64,000 nucleotides of DNA, from positions 558,001 to 622,000 of the forward strand of contig CALSRT010000002.1 in assembly GCA_943788825.1 (NCBI GenBank), in the 5' to 3' direction. Both the position numbers and the translations under genes were made by a program. Position 1 is the first letter of the stretch, and each line of letters opens with the position of its first letter. Below, in pieces: positions 18,105 to 26,605 of the stretch. The DNA is from UBA4582 sp002389265. Its GTDB lineage: Bacteria > Pseudomonadota > Gammaproteobacteria > Pseudomonadales > Azotimanducaceae. The notes under the pieces are model-generated. The model was not told the DNA's origin. It saw nothing but the letters and a program-made list of their open reading frames with translations, and did no database searches.

Positions 18105-18812
18105 CTAGCCTTTGCTCTTGGCCTGTTTGACGTCCACCTGCTGCAGTAGTTCGGCGATTTCTCTTTGGCGTGAGGCGTCGGCGAGTTCGCGACCCAACCG
18201 CGCTGGTGCTTGCTGAGCCAGCTGTAGGTACTGTCGCGCCAGATCATAGTCGCCTTCATCAAACAGGAATTCTCCGTAAAAATAGTTGGCATCAATGCCA
18301 TTCGGGCTTATCTCCAGGGCTTTTTCAAGCATCGCCTGAGCCTTGCCTTTGTTGCCAAAGCCGATTGGCCAGCCGGGAACCTTGTGATACAACGTCCCGA
18401 GGCTAGTGAAGGCCGAGCCCGCCAGCGCTGCAGGGTCCAGCTTAATCGCAGTCTCCAGGGATTGTTTCGCCGCCTTGGCTAACGATAGCGCACCTAGCCC
18501 GCCTTTAATACCGGCGAAAGTCGACTGTACAATACCCTGCCAGACCCAGGCTTCGGCGCGTTGTGGATAGTCTCGGGTGAATTGCGTAGTTTGCGCCAGC
18601 AGAGCCTCAAAGGCGGTAGCCTGTGCGCCGCCCTGCAATTGGTAATTGTTGACCGACCAGGTTTGTTGAATCACCAGCAGCTGCTGGTTAAAGGTATCGA
18701 GGCGCGCGACAGTCGAATCTGCCGCCGGGGCTGGCTTGAGTTCGGTACTACTGGCGCCGGTGCTTACCTGCGCAAACGTCAGTAAGCTTAAAGCGATGAT
18801 CACGTGTTTCAT
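18105..18812 (-). CDS. Exported TPR-like protein at the end of the hemolysin-family operon
   Basis: A 235-residue protein with a signal peptide (MKHVIIALSLLTFAQVSTG). The mature part is helical and alanine-rich with TPR-like pairs, for example GNKGKAQAMLEKALEISPNG and FDEGDYDLARQYLQLAQQAP. ATG 18812 is preferred: a CAGGAG site lies 6 bases upstream and the leader begins there; a longer frame to 18905 overlaps the dehydrogenase gene out of phase. It starts 4 bases after the dehydrogenase stop. Its role may be a periplasmic scaffold for the pathway; this is inference. Confidence 0.8.
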   Translation of the reverse strand: MKHVIIALSLLTFAQVSTGASSTELKPAPAADSTVARLDTFNQQLLVIQQTWSVNNYQLQGGAQATAFEALLAQTTQFTRDYPQRAEAWVWQGIVQSTFAGIKGGLGALSLAKAAKQSLETAIKLDPAALAGSAFTSLGTLYHKVPGWPIGFGNKGKAQAMLEKALEISPNGIDANYFYGEFLFDEGDYDLARQYLQLAQQAPARLGRELADASRQREIAELLQQVDVKQAKSKG

Positions 18813-18816
18813 GTTG

Positions 18817-19623
18817 TTACTCCTGAGCGGCCGCAGCCGTATGTTTCTTAATCTCTGCCAACTGGCCCTTGAGCACGCGATCCACGAGCTCGGGCAGCAA
18901 GCCATTGAGTCGAACTAACAGTTTTTCTGGCCAGCCCACGGTCCGTCGCTGGGCACGACCGTTGAGCCAAGTCATAAACGCCGCGGCAACCTGGGTGGGG
19001 CTGTCAACGGCATTGCCTAAGGCGGTGTTCATCGCATTAGCCGCGGCCGAGTTGCTCTCGGTGGCCGTGGTTCTGGGCGCAAAATAAGCAATGCGGGTAT
19101 CGGTGTCGGCATATTCACGCATCAAGGCTTCAGTAAAGCCTCGCAGACCAAATTTGGTGGCAGCATACACGCCAAAGCCTGGCAAGCCGATGGCGCCCAA
19201 TACCGAGCCGACATTCACTACCGTCGCGGTGCGGCCGGCCATCTGCTGCAGGTAGGCACGGGTCAACAGAATCGGGGCGGTCAGGTTCAGTGCAAGCATC
19301 GCCTCGATGTCGCCAGGCGGCAATGCAGTGAAGTCGCTAAACGCTGACGCACCAGCATTGTTAATCAAGCAGTCGATGTGACCTGAGGCGAAAGCCTGGG
19401 TCAGCAACCGTTGCCGCTCTTCGGCCAGCGTCAGGTCAGCCACTACCAGTTCGTGCTGGCCGGGTAAGCGTTGTTGCAGCGCCTCGAGCTTGGTCAATTC
19501 TCGGCCTTGCAGAATCAGTGTGATACCCTGCTCCGCAAGCACTTGCGCGAGTGCCGCGCCGATACCTCCGGACGCGCCCGTCAGCAAACAGCGCTGAATG
19601 CGAGGCCGTACGCCAGGTTGCAC
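18817..19623 (-). CDS. Short-chain dehydrogenase/reductase
   Basis: A 268-residue classical SDR: TGASGGIG cofactor motif (about residues 15-22), NNAGAS near 95, and the catalytic YAATKFG block near 160 preceded by a serine strand (VNVGSVLGAIG). The start is taken as GTG 19623, two bases after the diiron enzyme stop; a longer frame to 19713 would overlap that gene without need. It probably reduces or oxidises a carbonyl/alcohol of a lipid-like intermediate made by the upstream ligase and oxygenase (inference from context). Confidence 0.88.
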   Translation of the reverse strand: MQPGVRPRIQRCLLTGASGGIGAALAQVLAEQGITLILQGRELTKLEALQQRLPGQHELVVADLTLAEERQRLLTQAFASGHIDCLINNAGASAFSDFTALPPGDIEAMLALNLTAPILLTRAYLQQMAGRTATVVNVGSVLGAIGLPGFGVYAATKFGLRGFTEALMREYADTDTRIAYFAPRTTATESNSAAANAMNTALGNAVDSPTQVAAAFMTWLNGRAQRRTVGWPEKLLVRLNGLLPELVDRVLKGQLAEIKKHTAAAAQE

Positions 19624-19624
19624 G

Positions 19625-20296
19625 TCAGGCTGCCTGCTCAAGGCTGCTGGTCTCATCCAGTGACCGATAGATATCACCATAGAGTCGGTAGAAGCGACTG
19701 GCGCTGGAGACAATCAGATCTTGTTCCGCAGGGTCTGTGATTCTATCCATCAGGCCTTCGAAAAATTTGACGTGTTCCTGGTCTAGGGCGCCGTGGCTGC
19801 GTAAGTAGCTGAAGGCGCTGTCTGGCAAATTCAGGGCCTTCTGGATGGCATCTGCGGCGGCATCGGCCATGGCGATGCTGGTACCTTCGAGCACGTGTAC
19901 CATGCCGAAGAAACCCAGCGGGTTGATCCGGTTAATCAAGTCGTAAGCGTAGGCAACCATCAGTTCGGTAGCAAAATAGGGGCGACTCTGGCGAGCCAGG
20001 TCTTTATCGCCACCGCTGCACTGAACATCATTCAACACCCATTCCTGGTGGCCCATTTCATCGTCGATATATTCGGCGACTGCCTCTCGCAACCATTCCT
20101 TGCTTTCCGGCAGGCGCGCCCCGACATTCATCAACAGCGGTACCGTGTGCTTGACGTGGTGATAAGCCTGGGTCAGAAAGGCGACATAATTGTCGACGCT
20201 GATGTCGCCGGTGAAACAACGGGCGACGATCGGTGCCGATAAAAGATAATCGCGGTCAGCTGCGGTTTCTGTGAGTAAGCGTTGGTATAGGCTCAT
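19625..20296 (-). CDS. Heme-oxygenase-like diiron (HDO) family enzyme
   Basis: A 223-residue all-helical protein of the iron-containing redox enzyme family (TenA/PqqC/UndA-like fold). Candidate iron ligands are in place: E80 and H83 in DDEMGHQEW, E137 in VLEGTS, D172 and H175 in LDQEHVKFF. Relatives use a labile diiron site to oxidise fatty acids or amino groups with O2; UndA makes 1-alkenes. It overlaps the ligase gene by 4 bases (ATGA), so a ligase product or its thioester-like adduct may be the substrate. The exact reaction is not known. Confidence 0.82.
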   Translation of the reverse strand: MSLYQRLLTETAADRDYLLSAPIVARCFTGDISVDNYVAFLTQAYHHVKHTVPLLMNVGARLPESKEWLREAVAEYIDDEMGHQEWVLNDVQCSGGDKDLARQSRPYFATELMVAYAYDLINRINPLGFFGMVHVLEGTSIAMADAAADAIQKALNLPDSAFSYLRSHGALDQEHVKFFEGLMDRITDPAEQDLIVSSASRFYRLYGDIYRSLDETSSLEQAA

Positions 20297-21771
20297 CGTA
20301 TTTGCTCCTGTGGATGGTCAGCATTGCTGGCATAAACCTGGTCTATGTCTTGCTGGAAGTGGGTGAGAATAGGTTCGCGCTGGGGACGCCCATTGGCGGT
20401 CATCAAACCCGCGTCAAAGCTCAATGGCTCGGCAAGTTTGATGTAGTGGTGGACTTGGGCGTAGTCGGGCAGGTTAGTGTTAGCCGCCCCTAAGGCCTGC
20501 GCTATCTGTTCCGCCGTGGTGTCCGCGGCAAAAGGCGCCAGCAAGCCAATGCAATAGGGCCGGCTGTCACCAACCACGACCGCCTGTTGAAACAAGCCGG
20601 TGGCCATCAGTTCTGCCTCGACCCACTCGGGCGACAAGTTGCGGCCAAAGGAATTGATCAAGACGTTCTTCAAGCGACCGTTGATAAACAATTCGTCGCC
20701 ACGCATCTCGGCAATATCGCCGGTGTAGACGCACGGCGCAGCCCAGCTTTCAGGCTGATTGATATAGCCCAGGAAGGTATTGCCCGATACCACCAGCTCC
20801 GAGTCAATGATCGTTACGGTCAAGTGGGGCAGAATTCGACCAACACTGTCGGCGTGACTGTTGTCCGCGGTGGCCAGGCTCACGACCGATGCGCATTCCG
20901 AGATGCCGTAACCCTGATGCACAGGTAAACCCAAGGCGCGAGCCCGAGCCAGCAGCGCGGGGGCGACCTTGCTGCCGCCAACGGCGATGAAACGCAAGGA
21001 AGCAGGCGCCTGCCAGCCCATGCCTGAGGCAATCACCAGCAGTTGTAGCAACTCTGGCACGAGAATCAGGGTTTCCGGTTCAGCCTTGGTGATGGCGCCG
21101 AGCAAGGCCATAGGATCGGTCAAACGGCTGCCACTAAAGCCGCGACCCTGATCAGACACCAGGTGAATACAGCCGCCCAGCATCAAGGGGCAATAGATAC
21201 CGGCGATGTTTTCCAGCAGCGTTGCCAAGGGTAACAGACAAAGATGTCGCGGCGCAGGCAGGGCGATCACATCAATCAACGAGTGCACCACCGCCAGCTG
21301 GTTATCAACACTCAGACAAACGCCCTTCGGCGCGCCCGTAGAGCCTGATGTAAAGGTCACTTTACTGGTTTTCGGGGGTAACAGAACCTCGGCTGTGACC
21401 GCCAGTTGATAGGCGTTGATGCTAGGCAGTGCATCGCCAACTGATTTTCCATGGGGCGGCACCGTATTGCCCAGCACCATATCGGGCTGCAATTCTGCCA
21501 ACAAATGATCGATCTGGCTTTGGGTGAAAAATGTCGGTATCGGTGTAAAGATAACCGCTGCTGCTTGGCAGGCGAGATCTACGACCACCCACGCGGGTGA
21601 GTTCTCCCAGTGCAATGCCAGAGACCTGACATTGTGTGCCTGCAGCCAGCTTGCGAGGTACTCAACTTGCTGTACCAACTGGGCATAGGTCATCTCACCA
21701 GCATCACCGCACAGCGCCACGCGTTCAGCAAGGCCTGCGGCAACGTGGTGTTTGAGTCGTGTAAGGATCAT
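20293..21771 (-). CDS. AMP-dependent acyl ligase/synthetase
   Basis: A 492-residue adenylate-forming enzyme. The P-loop FTSGSTGAPKGVCLS lies near residue 140, GYGISECASVVS is the A5 motif near 280, and VYTGDIAEMRGDELFINGRLKN covers the hinge region (quoted as YTGDIAE and GRLKN). The C-terminal subdomain continues to LMTANGRPQRE, where the usual catalytic Lys of the last motif is replaced by Arg or Gln positions, which deserves an alignment. ATG 21771 overlaps the hemolysin-family stop (ATGA). It should activate a carboxylic, likely fatty, acid for the pathway. Confidence 0.88.
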   Translation of the reverse strand: MILTRLKHHVAAGLAERVALCGDAGEMTYAQLVQQVEYLASWLQAHNVRSLALHWENSPAWVVVDLACQAAAVIFTPIPTFFTQSQIDHLLAELQPDMVLGNTVPPHGKSVGDALPSINAYQLAVTAEVLLPPKTSKVTFTSGSTGAPKGVCLSVDNQLAVVHSLIDVIALPAPRHLCLLPLATLLENIAGIYCPLMLGGCIHLVSDQGRGFSGSRLTDPMALLGAITKAEPETLILVPELLQLLVIASGMGWQAPASLRFIAVGGSKVAPALLARARALGLPVHQGYGISECASVVSLATADNSHADSVGRILPHLTVTIIDSELVVSGNTFLGYINQPESWAAPCVYTGDIAEMRGDELFINGRLKNVLINSFGRNLSPEWVEAELMATGLFQQAVVVGDSRPYCIGLLAPFAADTTAEQIAQALGAANTNLPDYAQVHHYIKLAEPLSFDAGLMTANGRPQREPILTHFQQDIDQVYASNADHPQEQIR

Positions 21772-22490
21772 CGCAGTGTCTCCATCGTCTGGCAAACACC
21801 GGCGATCTGGGCGGAGAATTGCTCGAACATCAGACCGTAGGCAGGGATTCGGTCAATCATGGTCATGACCCCTGCCAGGGATACCATTAAGACTTGGGGG
21901 TTGGTCATGTAGTAGCTGCCCCATTGATCGGTACTGGCGGCTAATCGCGCAGGATCTGCGGCCCCTAACACAGTCAGTTCCACTCCGGCGGTGCTGAGGA
22001 TACGCGCCACCCGTTCGGTGGCCGCGAACACGACCTGGCGATAGCCGAGATAAAACAAGGAAGCGGCGGTCACCATAAACAAGGGCGCCGTAAACTTCTG
22101 GGCGTTGCTGTAGAGCGAACCAATCTCAATAATCTGGGCCCGCATCGCACGTTCGGCAACCAGTGCTGGCTGAGACTCAATGCTGCCGGTCAAATATTGT
22201 TCGACGAATAAGGCCTCGCGCGCGCTGCGCATGCCGAGTGCGGCCTTCAGTCGACCATTTTTGATGGCCAGTAACCAAGGCATAGAGATGCTGATCTGTG
22301 CGCCATAGGCTTTTTGATAGCCCTGTTGGATAAAGGCTTCAATCTCAGCCCGTGCCGGGTCTGCCAAAGCGTGAGCGCTTAACGTCAGCCCATCGGTTGC
22401 GGGCGCCGTCAGTGGCACCGTTGGCGCTGCCTGTAAATTAGCCGTCTGTAAGTCAGCTATCGGTAAACTGGTTGAGATGGATTGCAGCAT
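21768..22490 (-). CDS. Thermostable-hemolysin family protein
   Basis: A 240-residue protein with the landmarks of the T_hemolysin family (delta-VPH of Vibrio): AALGMRSA, LFVEQYLTGSIE, IIEIGSLYS, FAATERVARILSTAGVEL, ADPARLA and WGSYYMTNPQVL. The fold of this family is related, as far as I recall, to N-acyltransferases rather than to pore formers, so 'hemolysin' may mislead. ATG 22490 is chosen over a TTG at 22595, which has no ribosome site. It is the first gene of the five-gene operon, overlapping the ligase by 4 bases. A role as acyltransferase making an acylated small molecule is inference. Confidence 0.85.
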   Translation of the reverse strand: MLQSISTSLPIADLQTANLQAAPTVPLTAPATDGLTLSAHALADPARAEIEAFIQQGYQKAYGAQISISMPWLLAIKNGRLKAALGMRSAREALFVEQYLTGSIESQPALVAERAMRAQIIEIGSLYSNAQKFTAPLFMVTAASLFYLGYRQVVFAATERVARILSTAGVELTVLGAADPARLAASTDQWGSYYMTNPQVLMVSLAGVMTMIDRIPAYGLMFEQFSAQIAGVCQTMETLR

Positions 22491-22817
22491 CAAAGAATCC
22501 GTCAATGAGTTGAGGCTGCTAATATAGGGGTCCAAACTTAACGAAAACTTAAGAAAACCAGCGGATTCAAAATTTTTCGGCACTGCCGCGATCAATGCCT
22601 GGGGTGCGCCCCGTAGTCAGGGTGTTGGATCGGCTGGGTTTTTTACGCGAGGCTGCGATCACTGTGGCCCATCGGCCTTTGACCGCCACTGGTCTCAAAG
22701 TAGTTTGCTGAGAGTTTAATCGATTTATGCTGCTTGTAGCCCGACTTTTTAGCCCTGGTTTTCAATCTGCTTTTGTTAACCCGGCAATGATCGCAATGCA
22801 GTGTGGAATATTTTTGA

Positions 22818-23126
22818 ATGCGCTTATTGGTCGCAATTGCATTACTAGTCTGGCTGCTACTGATGCTGCGCTCAGTGGTTGCTGAGTATCAGTATTATCA
22901 GTCTGTAAGAACCCTTGAACCGGCGATTTGGGAAAAGCTCGGATCGCCGGCCTGGTTGAAAATTCCGATGGTCTTCGTCTCGCCCAAACACAGTGATATG
23001 TTGCGCGGCATGACCAACCCAACGGTGCGTCAACTGGCAGTTCGGCACCGCGCCGCAGGCTATCAATTTTTAGCCTATGTGGTGCAGGTGTTAGGGTTGG
23101 GTATTGCGTATTTCAAGTTTGGTTAG
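22818..23126 (+). CDS. Small two-helix membrane protein
   Basis: A 102-residue protein with helices at about 3-22 and 80-100 and a short charged stretch between. I recognise no family. It is transcribed divergently from the hemolysin-family operon across a gap of 327 bases in which I see no further gene; both promoters must lie there. Hydrophobic ends and a clean reading frame make it a credible gene. Confidence 0.55.
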   Translation: MRLLVAIALLVWLLLMLRSVVAEYQYYQSVRTLEPAIWEKLGSPAWLKIPMVFVSPKHSDMLRGMTNPTVRQLAVRHRAAGYQFLAYVVQVLGLGIAYFKFG

Positions 23127-23188
23127 AGGCGCCATAACAAGCAAAAAGCCAGTTGAAATTTAACTGTAATGCTTGTCGTGCTGCCGAA

Positions 23189-23449
23189 TTAACGCCGAAT
23201 GCGGCTGCCGGGATTATATTCTCGGCAAACCTGTCGCTGAGTTTTCTGAGTGCCATCGCTATTGTAGAAGTCCCGTAAGGTACCAAAAGTCACCGCCAAG
23301 CGGTCACAATCAACGATATAGCCACCAGAGAAGTCACTTAAGGCATAGCGGGGGCGCTTTAGTGCGTTTGAATCGGAGTCTGTTGTGGTGCACGCGACTA
23401 GCGCTGCTAGGGCGGTGAATACCACCCATTTTTGTAGAAATGTTGTCAT
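23189..23449 (-). CDS. Small putative lipoprotein
   Basis: An 86-residue protein starting MTTFLQKWVVFTALAALVAC; the lipobox LVAC at about residues 17-20 predicts a lipid-anchored protein. The mature part is about 66 residues with two further Cys (DCDRL and RQVCREY) that could form a disulfide. ATG 23449 is preferred to an upstream ATG-like codon at 23467 because the leader begins there. No family recognised. Confidence 0.6.
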   Translation of the reverse strand: MTTFLQKWVVFTALAALVACTTTDSDSNALKRPRYALSDFSGGYIVDCDRLAVTFGTLRDFYNSDGTQKTQRQVCREYNPGSRIRR

Positions 23450-23560
23450 GATATTTACCTGCAGCATGTGACTTAACGTACGGCCACGCCCGCGCTGAGG
23501 GTGCCCGTGAAACGGGGCATTTGCTTTCAGCCGATTCTGGCAAGACCAAGGCCTAAATAG

Positions 23561-23642
23561 CTAGGCCCGAAAATACCATAGACCAAAGTTATTATTAGGC
23601 CAAAGGTACCACTAGACCAGGGCGACCACTAGGTCAAAATTG
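23561..23642. repeat. Degenerate tandem repeat of about 17 bp, 5 copies
   Basis: Five related units (consensus near CTAGGCCAAAGGTACCA) follow one another with 16-18 base spacing in the gap upstream of the metallo-hydrolase gene. Each begins TAG-A/G-CC. The copies are diverged, so this is an old array. The rest of the 368-base gap (23450-23817) shows no gene. Confidence 0.65.
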
Positions 23643-23817
23643 AATGCGAACGTCCTGAGACGTGCTGAAGTATCCGGGCGCAATGGTTGTTGCACCAGCA
23701 GAAAAAGCCTTGGTGACCTGTTTATCCTTGCCCACCAAGGCTATGATCTCGTGAACCCTGGTCGGCGCTTGCTTGGCGTCGAGCCATTATCTGCAACCCA
23801 CATCAGAGGATAATCCT

Positions 23818-24771
23818 GTGTATAAGTCGATTGTGTGTTTACTGTCATGGCTGCTCGCGTCATCTGCCCTTGCGCATAATGCGCCGCCGGTACTGGAACC
23901 TGAGAAGCTGGACGCGCTGGCAGAAGCCTTTGGCTGGGACTTTGCCGGCACCCAGATCAGCACCGAAAAAATCGATGCTAATCTGTATGTGTTGTTCGGT
24001 GCTGGCGGCAATATCGGTGTCAGCCTGGGTAAAGATGGCGTGTTTATCGTCGATGATCAGTTTCCCGAGTTAGTACCCAAAATTCGCGCGGCGATCGGTG
24101 AGCTAGGAGGTCAAAAAGTCGATTTCGCCGTCAACACCCACTGGCATTTCGATCATGCCGAAGGCAATCGGGTGCTAGGTGCCGATGGCACCTGGCTGAT
24201 CGCCCAGCAAAATTCTCGAGAGATGATGCAGCAAGACCATATTGTCAATCTGGTGAACATTGCCTACGACCAGAAAGCCTACCCCGAGAGCGCCTGGCCA
24301 GATATTACCTATGACGACACCATGCAGTTCCACCTCAATGGTCAACGAATTGATCTGATGCACTTTGGTCCCGCGCACACCACCGGCGACACCGCCGTGA
24401 TCTTTCGCGGCAGTAATGCGGTGCACCTGGGCGATGTCTTCAACAATGCGGGGTATCCCTTTATTGATGCGGGCAACGGCGGCACCCTCGACGGGATCAT
24501 TCATTTTTGCGCAGAAACCCTCAAGCAAATCGACAAAAACACCGTGGTGATTCCGGGTCATGGTCCGGTGACAGACTACCAGGGCCTGGCAGATTACATT
24601 GCCATGCTAAGCACCTTGCGTGACCGCATGTGGGTCCTCATCCAGGCGGGCGCTAGCCTCGAAGACGTGATTGCCGCCAAGGTGACGGCAGACTACGACG
24701 GCAAAATGGGTGACAATGAGCGTTTTATCAATCGCGCTTACCTGAGCCTGACCCACAAAGTGGTGGATTAA
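23818..24771 (+). CDS. Exported metallo-beta-lactamase-fold hydrolase
   Basis: A 317-residue zinc hydrolase. The HxHxDH motif reads NTHWHFDHAEGN, the third ligand lies in AHTTGDTAV, the bridging Asp in VHLGDVF and the last His in IPGHGPV. I choose GTG 23818, which has an AGAGGA site 7 bases upstream and opens a signal peptide (VYKSIVCLLSWLLASSALA); the frame extends further upstream to a TTG without such support. It is probably periplasmic. Substrate unknown; lactonase or beta-lactam activity cannot be inferred from these motifs alone. Confidence 0.88.
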   Translation: MYKSIVCLLSWLLASSALAHNAPPVLEPEKLDALAEAFGWDFAGTQISTEKIDANLYVLFGAGGNIGVSLGKDGVFIVDDQFPELVPKIRAAIGELGGQKVDFAVNTHWHFDHAEGNRVLGADGTWLIAQQNSREMMQQDHIVNLVNIAYDQKAYPESAWPDITYDDTMQFHLNGQRIDLMHFGPAHTTGDTAVIFRGSNAVHLGDVFNNAGYPFIDAGNGGTLDGIIHFCAETLKQIDKNTVVIPGHGPVTDYQGLADYIAMLSTLRDRMWVLIQAGASLEDVIAAKVTADYDGKMGDNERFINRAYLSLTHKVVD

Positions 24772-24853
24772 GTCCCGCGGCAATGGATGAGCGTTGCTAA
24801 CATTCAATGAACACACTGATACGAAGCGCGCTAAGCGCGCAAGGGATATAAGT

Positions 24854-25450
24854 ATGACCGAGTTATCACCCCCTGAAGTTCGCGCTGCGGCGCCTAACGA
24901 GCGCGAGTGGGTGCTATCGACCATTGAGGTTGCGTTTATCAACGACCCCGTGTTGCGCTTCTGTTGGCCCCGTGCCAAGGAGTACCTGACAGGCATTCGG
25001 CAAGTGGCGAATGCCATGGGTGGTAAGGCCTTTGACCATGGAAGTGCTTACCTGGCGCCGGGTTTTTCGGGCGTTGCCTTGTGGGTGCCGCCGGGCGTGC
25101 ACCCCGACCTGGAACCGATCGGCGCCTTGATGGTGGAGACCGTTGACGCGGCCTTGCATGCAGACCTGTTCGGCATGTTGGGCGAGATGGAGCAGTTTCA
25201 CCCCGAGGAAGACCATTGGTATCTGGCGCAGATCGGCGTCGATCCGTTCTTTCAGGCCCAGGGAGTGGGCGCAGCCTTGATGAAACATGCGCTGGCACGC
25301 TGCGACGCTGATGGCACGCCCTGTTATCTCGAAAGCTCGAACCCGCGTAATATCAGCCTCTATGAGCGCTTCGGGTTTGAGCGTGTGGGTGAGATTCAAG
25401 TGGGTAATTCACCCATAATGACCCCGATGGTTCGGCCCGCGCAGCGCTAA
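24854..25450 (+). CDS. GNAT family N-acetyltransferase
   Basis: A 198-residue acetyltransferase. The acetyl-CoA loop region reads LAQIGVDPFFQAQGVGAALM (Q-x-x-G-x-G/A at QAQGVGA, about residue 135) and the C-terminal strand-helix reads CYLESSNPRNISLYERFGFE. The start at 24854 follows an AGGGA site. It is soluble. The long N-terminal part with LWVPPG resembles members that acetylate small amines, but no substrate is evident. It lies 82 bases after the metallo-hydrolase gene on the same strand. Confidence 0.9.
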   Translation: MTELSPPEVRAAAPNEREWVLSTIEVAFINDPVLRFCWPRAKEYLTGIRQVANAMGGKAFDHGSAYLAPGFSGVALWVPPGVHPDLEPIGALMVETVDAALHADLFGMLGEMEQFHPEEDHWYLAQIGVDPFFQAQGVGAALMKHALARCDADGTPCYLESSNPRNISLYERFGFERVGEIQVGNSPIMTPMVRPAQR

Positions 25451-25508
25451 GACGATGCCAGCCCTGCCGCTGAAAAGGCCGGCCGCGGGTATGGCGCCCC
25501 TAGCTCCA

Positions 25509-25919
25509 TCAGCTCAATATCATCAGCGACACTTGACTGGGCAACATGCTCATGCCGAAGGCGCCCGGGCTGAGTCCGTTTTGGCCGGAGGGTTTCAGCA
25601 TGGTTGTTGCAGGCATGCCGCCAATCAAAGTGGTAAAACTGCCCACTAAATTTTTACTCGGTCCCATGGCCATGCCTGATAGGGGGTTACCCATGACCCC
25701 GCCGTTATCGCCATTTGACATGGGGGTGATCGTGGCTAAGTTATGAGTGGGCATGCACACAGTCATCACAGTGAACTGGGTAGGAATCGCCGTCATCGGC
25801 AGGGCAAGGTTCGGGTACGGAATAGGCACCGGCACTGGCCCAGCGGGGGTCGGCACCGGCGTTAAACAGACATCGGGTATGGCGAAATCTAAACCGCCCA
25901 TTTGCGTTTTTGCAAACAT
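25509..25919 (-). CDS. PAAR-like DUF4150 protein, T6SS tip
   Basis: A 136-residue protein of the PAAR-like DUF4150 family. It starts MFAKTQMGGLDFAIPDVCLTP, continues with PVPIPYPNLA and has repeated Gly-Pro-Met rich turns ending GMSMLPSQVSLMI. Such proteins cap the VgrG spike. GAGGA lies 7 bases before ATG 25919. It is the last gene of a minus-strand run with DUF3540, pentapeptide, VgrG and DUF2169 genes, a known T6SS accessory layout. It has no C-terminal toxin extension. Confidence 0.88.
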   Translation of the reverse strand: MFAKTQMGGLDFAIPDVCLTPVPTPAGPVPVPIPYPNLALPMTAIPTQFTVMTVCMPTHNLATITPMSNGDNGGVMGNPLSGMAMGPSKNLVGSFTTLIGGMPATTMLKPSGQNGLSPGAFGMSMLPSQVSLMILS

Positions 25920-25943
25920 GGTCGCATCCTCGGTTGAGCGGGC

Positions 25944-26588
25944 TTAGCCCATATGAATGCGTTCAGCATCTACGCGAACGTCACTTTTTGCGGTAATAAT
26001 TTGATGCTGCGCGCGGGAATTTAGCGTGTGTTTGATGTTTTGTACCCAGTTGCCAATGTTTAAGGTTTCAATCGTTTCAACCCACCGCATCACCTGGTCA
26101 GACTTTTGAAAAACCCGGTCAAAGGTACCGTGCAGCTCTTGCCCCTGGGCTTGCACGCGGTCGCTGTGCACCGCCATATTCTCACAATGGGCTGTGAAGT
26201 TGTCGGCATACACCGTGTGTGCCGCTGACAAAGCGCCAATTTCCGGCGCGGTTTGTGATATTTTCACCGCTGAACTCAAGCGCAGCGTTTGTGCGGCATT
26301 GATGGCCAGTTCGCCGGGCATCTCCAGTACCACGTCGCCTTGAAAGGAAAGTTTGCTGTGGCTATTGGCCTTCACTAATACTGCCAAAATGTAGATTTCA
26401 TCATCCACAAAGCTGAGCAGTACCTTGTCGTCGATGTCGGGCTTTAGCAAACAACTGGCGGCCTGGCTCGCCGTCACCACACCTTGATGGGTTTGAATGA
26501 CAAAAACGGGGTCTCCTAGGCTTTTTACAACCCCTGTTAACAGTTGAGCTTCAGTGGTTGAGTGCATTGCGATGACATTGGTTTGCAT
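25944..26588 (-). CDS. DUF3540 family T6SS-associated protein
   Basis: A 214-residue protein that resembles DUF3540 members found between VgrG/DUF2169 and PAAR-like genes. An N-terminal beta-rich domain (GDPVFVIQTHQGVVTASQAA, KVLLSFVDDEIYILAVL) resembles an OB/gp5-like barrel, followed by a helical stretch with a beta-helix-like run (GDVVLEMPGELAINAAQTL). An AAGGAG site precedes ATG 26588. Its exact role is not known; a spike-loading or adaptor role is inferred from context. Confidence 0.8.
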   Translation of the reverse strand: MQTNVIAMHSTTEAQLLTGVVKSLGDPVFVIQTHQGVVTASQAASCLLKPDIDDKVLLSFVDDEIYILAVLVKANSHSKLSFQGDVVLEMPGELAINAAQTLRLSSAVKISQTAPEIGALSAAHTVYADNFTAHCENMAVHSDRVQAQGQELHGTFDRVFQKSDQVMRWVETIETLNIGNWVQNIKHTLNSRAQHQIITAKSDVRVDAERIHMG

Positions 26589-26605
26589 CAAATTCTCCTT
26601 GGAAT

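Noticed and set aside
21768..22490. Calling the first operon gene a toxin because of the hemolysin family name
   Set aside because: There is no signal peptide or pore-forming feature, and the gene is fused by overlap to metabolic enzymes; the family name is historical.
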